From Gammaproteobacteria bacterium (lineage in GTDB: Bacteria > Pseudomonadota > Gammaproteobacteria > Burkholderiales > Burkholderiaceae_C), in contig JAHIQV010000296.1 in assembly GCA_018903185.1 (NCBI GenBank), forward strand, positions 1-6,931: a stretch of DNA of 6,931 nt, written 5' to 3'. The notes under the pieces are model-generated. The model saw only the letters and a program-made list of their open reading frames with translations. It did no database searches and was not told the origin of the DNA. The position numbers and the translations under genes are program-made. Below are positions 1 to 4,922 of this stretch, piece by piece (position 1 is the stretch's first letter; every line of letters begins with the position of its first letter).

Positions 1-901
1 CCGACACCTGGGTGTTGGTGCCGCAGGAACGCACCTGGCTGAAGTTCACCAGATCGCCCTGCTGTTGCCAGCGCGCCAGTGTGGGCGTGGTGTCACGGGC
101 GTAGCCATCGAGCGCGAAGTGGTCGGCGCGCGCCGTCTCGCCCAGCACCAGCAGCAACAGCGGTGGCCGCGCCTGGTTCGTATAGCTCGCGCCGAGCACC
201 GCGTCTTCACCGACCGGCGTCAGGGTGCGCGCCTGCGCGGGCAGCTGCTGCGCGGCCAGTTTGCCCGCGGCGTACACCGTGTTGAGGGGATTGATCATGA
301 AGCGCAGCGTCTTCTGGTTGCGCATCAGCGAGGCGAGGTCCTGGTAGCTCAGCAGCGCCGCGCCCACCGCCAACACCAGGCCCGCCACCACGCCCAGGCC
401 GTTGGGCAGCAGCCGCGAAGCCGCGTGGCCCATCGCCACCGGCCGGTGCCACAACCACCCCAGCGCCGGTGCCGCCACCAGCAGCAGGCTGCCCGCCAGC
501 GACCACGACAGCAGGTCGCGCACCTCGCGCGCATCGGTGTGCAAGGCATTGGCCAGCATGGTGCTGTCGATCACGACACCGTACTGCCACATGTAGTGGC
601 TGTTCAGCGCCGCCATCACCACCAGCAGGGACGCGGCCGGTCGCAGCAGGCGCGGCCACGCCAGCAGCGACAGCAGGGCCACCGTGCCACCCACGATCAT
701 CAGACCCAGGCCCATGAACGCCGTCCAGCGGACCTCGCCGCCGGACAGCATGCGCTGCCACAGCGGCAGATTGCCCGGAACGGCCAGCCACAGCGCGAGC
801 AGCCAGACGGTCTGGCCCGGGGAACGGGCCGTGTTGGCGGTGAAGGTGGCGGGCGCCCGCGTGGGTGGGGCGGACAACGCCGGGGACAAGCTGGCCTGCA
901 T
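1..901 (-). CDS. eptA: Lipid A phosphoethanolamine transferase (EptA/PmrC/MCR family), C-terminal part outside the window
   Basis: Transfers phosphoethanolamine from phosphatidylethanolamine to lipid A phosphates on the periplasmic face of the inner membrane, lowering surface charge and polymyxin binding. The frame is open from the ATG at 901 to the window edge: 300 residues seen, against a family length near 540-560. About five hydrophobic helices lie at residues 31-48, 61-80, 87-103, 130-150 and 165-185, then a linker and the start of the sulfatase-fold catalytic domain. GETARADHF at 254-262 carries the metal-ligand Glu255. SCGTNT at 292-297 places Thr297 where MCR-1 has its nucleophile Thr285, and Cys293 matches the first disulfide Cys. 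A GTG two codons upstream is an alternative start; the ATG has no clear Shine-Dalgarno. The gene lies 100 bp downstream of the sensor kinase stop, with a PmrA-like box between, so regulation by the neighbouring two-component system is likely. Family assignment is firm; the exact phosphate modified is not knowable here. Confidence 0.95.
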   Translation of the reverse strand, partial: MQASLSPALSAPPTRAPATFTANTARSPGQTVWLLALWLAVPGNLPLWQRMLSGGEVRWTAFMGLGLMIVGGTVALLSLLAWPRLLRPAASLLVVMAALNSHYMWQYGVVIDSTMLANALHTDAREVRDLLSWSLAGSLLLVAAPALGWLWHRPVAMGHAASRLLPNGLGVVAGLVLAVGAALLSYQDLASLMRNQKTLRFMINPLNTVYAAGKLAAQQLPAQARTLTPVGEDAVLGASYTNQARPPLLLLVLGETARADHFALDGYARDTTPTLARWQQQGDLVNFSQVRSCGTNTQVS

Positions 902-930
902 GGTCACATTCGATGCGCCAGCACACACTG

Positions 931-960
931 GCCCCGCCAGCGTAGGCAGCCTGGGTTAAG
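931..960 (-). promoter_or_regulatory. Probable eptA promoter (-10 TACGCT)
   Basis: Reading towards eptA, the CTTAAC half-site (960-955) is followed after 10 bp by TACGCT (944-939), a moderate -10 match. A start of transcription near 931-932 would leave a leader of about 30 nt before the ATG at 901. No good -35 hexamer is visible at optimal spacing, which fits an activator-dependent promoter where the bound regulator replaces it. The arrangement parallels the response-regulator promoter, where half-site and -10 are 9 bp apart. Confidence 0.4.
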
Positions 961-971
961 CCAGCCTTATG
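955..971. promoter_or_regulatory. PmrA/BasR-like binding box upstream of eptA
   Basis: GTTAAG-N5-CTTATG on the plus strand, which reads CATAAG-N5-CTTAAC towards eptA. Two TTAA-type half-sites are spaced 11 bp start to start, as in the enterobacterial PmrA box (two YTTAAK-like hexamers separated by 5 bp). The match is imperfect (one half-site is TTAT). Its spacing and position resemble the stronger box at 3140-3156, and TTAA is very rare in this GC-rich window. The left half-site sits at the centre of an imperfect palindrome, 951-964 (CTGG/CCAG arms). Recognition by the adjacent response regulator is inferred. Confidence 0.6.
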
Positions 972-1001
972 CCGACCTGTTCCACCAAGAAACCAGGGTT
1001 C

Positions 1002-2357
1002 TCAGCGTGCCCAGCGCAGATTGAACCGCGTGCTCATGGGCGGCTCGCCCGCGTCGCGCTCCAGCGTGGCGCCCATCTGTTCGGCGATGCGCCCCACCAG
1101 GCGCAGGCCCAGACCGAGGCCGGGCTCGGACGCTGCGGTGACGGCACCCGAGCCCGCGCGTTGACCGTCGTCGGAAACGGACACACCGAATCCGTCGGAT
1201 GAGCGCCAGATTTCGACCGACACCTGGGTGCCTTCGGGTGTGTGGCGCAGGGCGTTTTCGATCAGGTTGCGCAGGGCCAGTTCCAGCAACATGGGCTGGG
1301 CCGACACGCGCACCGGCTGCTCGGGCTGCTGCAGGGACAGCTCGTGACCCGTCTCGTACGCCAGCTGCGCATGGTTCGAAATCAGACGCGCCGCGAGCTC
1401 GCCAAGCTCGACGTCCTGCGTCTCCAGCAGGTTGGACGGACCCCCGTTGCCGGTGCGCTGCGCGCGCGCCAGGTCCAGCAGCTGCGACAGGATGCGGCCG
1501 GCGCGCAGGGCCTCGCGCTCCAGCCGGTCCAGGCGTTCGGGCGAGGCGTCCGCCTGCGCAGCCCGGGCCTGCAGCGCAATGACCGCCAGCGGCGTGCGCA
1601 GCTCGTGCGCCACGTCGGAAGCGAATTCGCGCTCGCGCTGCGCCTGCTTCTGCAAGGTATCGACCAGCGTGTTGATGGCAGAGACCGTGCTGGTGAATTC
1701 GCGAAAACGGTGCCGGGTGTCCAGCCGCTGACCGGCGAACCCGTCGAGCGCGGCCACCTCGCTGGAGAGCTGGTCCAGCGGGCGCAAACCGCGCCGGATG
1801 GTCCACCACAGCAGCAGGGCCACCAGCGGCAGGATCAGGATCGCGGGTTGCGCCACGTGTTCGGCGATGTCTTTGCCGAGCTCGCCACGCTTCTTCATGT
1901 CCATCAGCGCCAGCACGCGGCGCTCGCGCCCGTCCATGTTCAGGCGCACGCCGAAGCTGCGCCAGTCACCCAGGCCGTGTTCGGTCTGCAGCGTCAGGGT
2001 GCGGAACCCCCGCGGGGGCAGGTCCGTGATGTCCAGCCCCGGCGCGACGCGGTGGGTGTCGGCGACGAGGCGGCCATCCTCCCAGGCCAGCACCGCGACG
2101 TCCTGCAGGTACTCGTGTTCGAGGCCGGCCGACGCCGGCACCACGTTCTGGCTGGCCCCGGTGGGCGAGGCTTCGATCCACAGCTTGGCCACCGCCACCA
2201 GCTGGCCGTCCGAAAACTTGCGCGCCTCGCGGAACCCGGTGGACCAGGCCACGGCGATCAGGGTCAGCCACACCAGCAGCAGCGCGCCGAGCGTCCAGCT
2301 CAGGATGTAGCGGCGCAACACGGGCTGCCGCGATGGGAAAGCGGCCACCGGGTTCAT
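1002..2357 (-). CDS. Sensor histidine kinase of a PmrAB/QseBC-type two-component system
   Basis: Inner-membrane sensor kinase, 451 residues, that should autophosphorylate and pass the phosphate to the regulator encoded just upstream. A first membrane helix lies at about residues 19-39, a periplasmic region of roughly 130 residues at 40-170, and a second helix at 171-187. A HAMP-like linker follows (RRGLRPLDQLSSEVAAL). The H-box is at 250-256 with phospho-acceptor His251 in HELRTPL, the N-box at 361-373 (LRNLIENALRHTP), and the ATP-binding glycine boxes at 395-404 (SDDGQRAGSG) and 413-418 (GLGLGL). All catalytic parts are present. The ATG at 2357 overlaps the regulator's stop as ATGA, implying translational coupling. 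The long periplasmic region resembles QseC/TctE kinases more than PmrB, whose sensing loop is short and carries an ExxE metal motif; none is seen here. The signal sensed is therefore open. Confidence 0.93.
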   Translation of the reverse strand: MNPVAAFPSRQPVLRRYILSWTLGALLLVWLTLIAVAWSTGFREARKFSDGQLVAVAKLWIEASPTGASQNVVPASAGLEHEYLQDVAVLAWEDGRLVADTHRVAPGLDITDLPPRGFRTLTLQTEHGLGDWRSFGVRLNMDGRERRVLALMDMKKRGELGKDIAEHVAQPAILILPLVALLLWWTIRRGLRPLDQLSSEVAALDGFAGQRLDTRHRFREFTSTVSAINTLVDTLQKQAQREREFASDVAHELRTPLAVIALQARAAQADASPERLDRLEREALRAGRILSQLLDLARAQRTGNGGPSNLLETQDVELGELAARLISNHAQLAYETGHELSLQQPEQPVRVSAQPMLLELALRNLIENALRHTPEGTQVSVEIWRSSDGFGVSVSDDGQRAGSGAVTAASEPGLGLGLRLVGRIAEQMGATLERDAGEPPMSTRFNLRWAR

Positions 2358-3085
2358 GCGGGGTCCGCCCGATTCGGCGCGGCGGTGGGTGCCACTTCGC
2401 GGGGAATGAAGTAGCCCACGCCACGCACGGTCTTGATGAGCGACTCACCCAGCTTGCGGCGCAGGTGGTGCACGTGCACCTCGATCGCGTTGCTGTCGAG
2501 CGCTTCGCCAAAACCGTACAGCGCCGATTCGAGCCGGGCCTTGGACAGCACCTGGGGCCGCGCCTGCAGCAGGGTCAGCAGCAGTGCAAACTCGCGCCCG
2601 CCCAGCGCCACGGGCTGACCGGCCAGCTCGACGGTGCGCGCGGCCGGGTCGAGCACCAGATCGCCATGTTCGATCAACGGCTTGCTGCGCCCGCTCGCCC
2701 GCCGCAGCATGGCGCGCAGCCGCGCGAGCAGTTCGTTGGCGTCGAACGGCTTGACGATGTAGTCGTCGGCCCCGCTGTCCAGGCCGCTGATGCGGTCGCT
2801 CACGCCATCGCGCGCGGTCATGATCAGCACCGGCATGTCGCTGCGCGGCAGCGCTTCGTGGGCCCGGTTGCGCTCACCGAGGCGGCGCAGGCGCGCCAGC
2901 AGGTCCAGCCCGTCGCCATCGGGCAGGCCCAGGTCGAGCAGCAACACGTCAAAGGGCTCCACCGCCAGGGCCGTCCAGGCGGTATCGAGCGTCGAACACA
3001 CGTCCACCGCGTAACCCGCCTGGCGCAGCGAATCGCTCAGGCCGCTGGCGATGCCGGGATCGTCTTCCACCACAAGTGCGCGCAT
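2354..3085 (-). CDS. OmpR-family response regulator (PmrA/QseB type)
   Basis: DNA-binding response regulator, 243 residues from the ATG at 3085. The receiver domain (1-125) shows the acidic pocket Glu7-Asp8-Asp9, phospho-acceptor Asp51 in LLLDLGLPDGDG, Thr90 and Lys112 (VKPF). The winged-helix domain (about 138-229) contains the recognition-helix stretch SNAIEVHVHHLRRKLG and the IKTVRGVGYFI hairpin typical of PmrA, QseB and BasR. A TTG at 3115 would add ten residues, but it lies only about 10 nt past the probable -10 (3125-3130), so the ATG is preferred; MRALVVEDD is the usual start of such proteins. The loop before PVLIMTARD (residues 69-84) is roughly 11 residues longer than in typical relatives. 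Forms an operon with the kinase and probably binds the two TTAA boxes in this window. Confidence 0.94.
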   Translation of the reverse strand: MRALVVEDDPGIASGLSDSLRQAGYAVDVCSTLDTAWTALAVEPFDVLLLDLGLPDGDGLDLLARLRRLGERNRAHEALPRSDMPVLIMTARDGVSDRISGLDSGADDYIVKPFDANELLARLRAMLRRASGRSKPLIEHGDLVLDPAARTVELAGQPVALGGREFALLLTLLQARPQVLSKARLESALYGFGEALDSNAIEVHVHHLRRKLGESLIKTVRGVGYFIPREVAPTAAPNRADPA

Positions 3086-3117
3086 TTCAGGGGCGGGCCA
3101 GGGACCCGGTGACAAAA

Positions 3118-3139
3118 GGGTTCCATTATCCGGACCGCG
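3118..3139 (-). promoter_or_regulatory. Probable promoter of the response regulator-kinase operon (-10 GATAAT)
   Basis: GATAAT at 3130-3125 on the minus strand matches the sigma-70 -10 consensus at five of six positions. It lies 9 bp downstream of the PmrA-type box, whose nearer half-site covers part of the -35 region. Predicted transcription start is near 3118, giving a leader of about 33 nt to the ATG at 3085. The placement suggests positive autoregulation. No strong Shine-Dalgarno is visible before the ATG. Confidence 0.6.
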
Positions 3140-3156
3140 CTTAAGCGGCTCTTAAA
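3140..3156. promoter_or_regulatory. PmrA/BasR-type box between the regulator and PAP2 genes
   Basis: CTTAAG-N5-CTTAAA on the plus strand, equal to TTTAAG-N5-CTTAAG on the minus strand. Both hexamers and the 5-bp gap fit the PmrA box of enteric bacteria (YTTAAK-N5-YTTAAK) almost exactly, in either orientation. It is centred in the 95-bp divergent intergenic region, so it could serve the regulator operon, the PAP2 gene, or both. The left half-site lies within a perfect 10-bp palindrome, CGCTTAAGCG (3138-3147). Binding is inferred from sequence match and context. Confidence 0.75.
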
Positions 3157-3169
3157 GTGCGCCGCGCAC
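3157..3169 (+). repeat. Short inverted repeat in the PAP2 leader
   Basis: GTGCG-CCG-CGCAC forms a perfect 5-bp stem with a 3-nt loop. It starts directly after the regulator box and ends 11 nt before the PAP2 ATG. There is no U-tract, so it is not a simple terminator. It may be a chance structure in GC-rich DNA or a leader element limiting PAP2 translation. Confidence 0.3.
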
Positions 3170-3180
3170 GATGCGGCCCC

Positions 3181-3933
3181 ATGCACATCCGTCCCGCTGC
3201 CCGTTCCCTGCTGTCCCCTTCGACTCCCGGTACCCACCTGCTGAGAGGCCTGCTGGCGGTGCTGGTGCTGACCCTGCTGTGGGACTTCTCGGGCCTGGAC
3301 CTGCCCGTGCTGCAAGCCATCGGAACGCCCGAGGGGTTTCCCTGGCGACACCACTGGCTGCTGGAACAGGTGTTGCACGATGGCCTGCGGCAGCTCGCCC
3401 TGGGCTTCTACCTGCTGCTCGGGCTGTGGGTGCTGTGGCCACAGACCTGGCCCGGCCCGGCCATTGACCGGCGCGAGCGCCTCGTCGTGGTGGTGCTGGT
3501 GGCGCTGTCGCTGCTGGCGGTGAATCTGGTGAAGTACAACAGCCTCACCAGCTGTCCCTGGGAGCTGCAATCCTTCGGCGGCCGCGCACCCTACGTGTCG
3601 CACTGGAACTTCCTGGACACGGACGGCGGTCCTGGCCGCTGCTTCCCCGGCGGTCACGCGTCCAGCGCCCTGGCCTTTCTGCCCCTGTGCCTGCCCTGGC
3701 TGCTGCCGCCCCGAGGGGTCGACCGCGAGGCCGCGACCGGCTGGCGCTGGCTGCTGGTGCTCCTGTTCGCGGGCGCTCTTGCCGGTGCGGCGCAGACCCT
3801 GCGCGGCGCACACCCGCCCAGCCACACGCTGTGGACGCTGCTGACCTGCGCCAGTGTCAGCCTGGCCGGCTGGCTCGGGGCGCGGCCCTGGCTCGCCGGG
3901 CAGGAGGCTCAAACGGTGCCAGTGTCGCCGTAG
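3181..3933 (+). CDS. PAP2-family integral-membrane phosphatase
   Basis: Likely acts on a lipid phosphate at the inner membrane. PAP2 relatives dephosphorylate lipid A (LpxE, LpxF), undecaprenyl diphosphate or phosphatidylglycerol phosphate, or transfer phosphate (LpxT). The protein is 250 residues with about five or six hydrophobic helices (near 20-36, 71-87, 101-117, 160-175, 188-205 and 217-233). Divergent PAP2 motifs are in order: Lys118...Cys125-Pro126 (motif 1, Cys where Arg is usual), CFPGGHAS at 154-161 (motif 2, His159) and RGAHPPSHTLW at 208-218 (motif 3, Arg208, His211/His215, no following Asp). The ATG at 3181 is chosen; an in-frame GTG at 3157 abuts the regulator box and is improbable. 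No Shine-Dalgarno is evident, so a start further inside is possible. It ends with tandem stops TAG TAA and overlaps the convergent epimerase gene by 25 bp. Lipid A as substrate is inferred from the neighbours. Confidence 0.88.
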   Translation: MHIRPAARSLLSPSTPGTHLLRGLLAVLVLTLLWDFSGLDLPVLQAIGTPEGFPWRHHWLLEQVLHDGLRQLALGFYLLLGLWVLWPQTWPGPAIDRRERLVVVVLVALSLLAVNLVKYNSLTSCPWELQSFGGRAPYVSHWNFLDTDGGPGRCFPGGHASSALAFLPLCLPWLLPPRGVDREAATGWRWLLVLLFAGALAGAAQTLRGAHPPSHTLWTLLTCASVSLAGWLGARPWLAGQEAQTVPVSP

Positions 3934-4922
3934 TAACTGCGGTACCAGTCCACGAAGCGCTGCACACCGAGCTGCAGATCGGTGTTCGGGCGGATGCCGA
4001 AGCCCTTTTCCAGCGCCGTGGTGTCCGCCCAGGTCTCCGGCACATCGCCCTGCTGCATCGGCATGAAGTGTTTGATGGCCTCGATGCCCGTGGCCTTTTC
4101 GATGCAGCCGATGAAGTCCATCAGGCTCACCGGTCCGTTGTTGCCCACGTTGAGCACCCGGTGGGCGGGCGCGTCTGCCGTGGCCACCGGTGGCTCGGCC
4201 ATGACCTTGAGCACGGCGTTCACCACGTCGTCCACGTAGGTGAAGTCGCGGCGCATCTGGCCGTTGTTGTAGACATCGATCGGCTGGCCCGCCAGCACGG
4301 CGCGCACGAACTTGAAGATCGCCATGTCCGGTCGCCCCCAGGGACCGTACACCGTGAACAGGCGCAGACCCGTGGCCGGAATGCCGTAGAGGTGGCTGTA
4401 GCTGTAGGCCATGAGTTCGTTGGCCTTCTTGCTCGCGGCGTAGAGCGAGATCGGCTGGTCGGTGACCATGTCCTCGCGCAGCGGCATCTGGCGCGCCGCA
4501 CCATAGATGGAGCTGGACGACGCATAGACCAGGTGCCGCACACCGCTGTGACGGCACCCCTCCAGCACCGTCAGCATGCCGGCCAGGTTGCTGTCCAGGT
4601 AGGCCATGGGGTGGTCGACGGAATGGCGCACGCCGGCCTGGGCCGCCAGGTGCAAGACAACCTCATAGCGGGTTTCGGCAAACAGACGCGCCATCGCATC
4701 GCGGTCGGCCAGATCCAGGCGGTGGAACACGAAGCCGGGCCGGGCCAGCAACTGCTGCAGGCGGGCCTGCTTGAGCGCGGGCTCGTAATAGGCGTTCAGG
4801 TTGTCCAGGCCCTCGACCTCAAAACCCTGGTCGAGCAGGCGCTGGCACAGGTGGAAACCGATGAAGCCGGCGGCGCCGGTGACCAGGATTTTCCGGCCGG
4901 GCGCAACAGACAATTCGCTCAT
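3909..4922 (-). CDS. NAD-dependent UDP-glucuronate 4-epimerase-type enzyme
   Basis: Cytoplasmic extended short-chain dehydrogenase, 337 residues, the usual length of UDP-glucuronate 4-epimerases (CapI/LspL/GAE group), which interconvert UDP-glucuronate and UDP-galacturonate. The Rossmann motif TGAAGFIG is at 15-22 (Gly16, Gly19, Gly22), the active-site pair Tyr161-Lys165 in YAASK, a Ser-rich catalytic strand YASSSSIYG at 133-141, and the substrate-binding stretch VYGPWGRPDMA at 191-201, characteristic of this subgroup. The ATG at 4922 overlaps the stop of the ArnT-like gene as ATGA, so the two are translationally coupled; the in-frame extension to 5021 lies wholly inside the upstream gene and is rejected. 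Coupling to a lipid-linked sugar transferase suggests it makes the sugar that transferase attaches, with UDP-galacturonate the leading candidate. A related epimerase or dehydratase specificity cannot be excluded from sequence alone. Confidence 0.9.
   Translation of the reverse strand: MSELSVAPGRKILVTGAAGFIGFHLCQRLLDQGFEVEGLDNLNAYYEPALKQARLQQLLARPGFVFHRLDLADRDAMARLFAETRYEVVLHLAAQAGVRHSVDHPMAYLDSNLAGMLTVLEGCRHSGVRHLVYASSSSIYGAARQMPLREDMVTDQPISLYAASKKANELMAYSYSHLYGIPATGLRLFTVYGPWGRPDMAIFKFVRAVLAGQPIDVYNNGQMRRDFTYVDDVVNAVLKVMAEPPVATADAPAHRVLNVGNNGPVSLMDFIGCIEKATGIEAIKHFMPMQQGDVPETWADTTALEKGFGIRPNTDLQLGVQRFVDWYRSYYGDTGTV

Noticed and set aside
207..926. A 239-codon minus-strand frame and long plus-strand frames over 65-1024
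   Set aside because: They are shadows of eptA. Only the frame from 901 to the window edge encodes recognisable membrane helices, GETARAD and SCGTNT.
984..1001. Possible terminator hairpin after the kinase gene
   Set aside because: Only a 4-bp AACC/GGTT stem with no U-tract is visible, too weak to call.
2007..2018. Perfect 12-bp palindrome CCCCCGCGGGGG in the kinase gene
   Set aside because: It encodes Pro-Pro-Arg-Gly within the sensor domain, has no flanking similarity to the hairpin repeats and is plausible by chance in GC-rich DNA.
1242..2414. A 390-codon plus-strand open frame antisense to the kinase
   Set aside because: Low-complexity Gln/Arg/His composition and no motifs, while the opposite strand carries all histidine kinase boxes.
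3086..3115. Response regulator start at TTG 3115
   Set aside because: It falls about 10 nt from the likely -10 element and adds residues before the standard receiver start.
3157..3180. PAP2 start at GTG 3157
   Set aside because: It directly abuts the regulator box, leaving no space for a promoter downstream of the box or for a ribosome site.
3037..4557. A 506-codon minus-strand frame spanning PAP2 and the epimerase
   Set aside because: It mirrors parts of both genes out of frame and shows no family signature.
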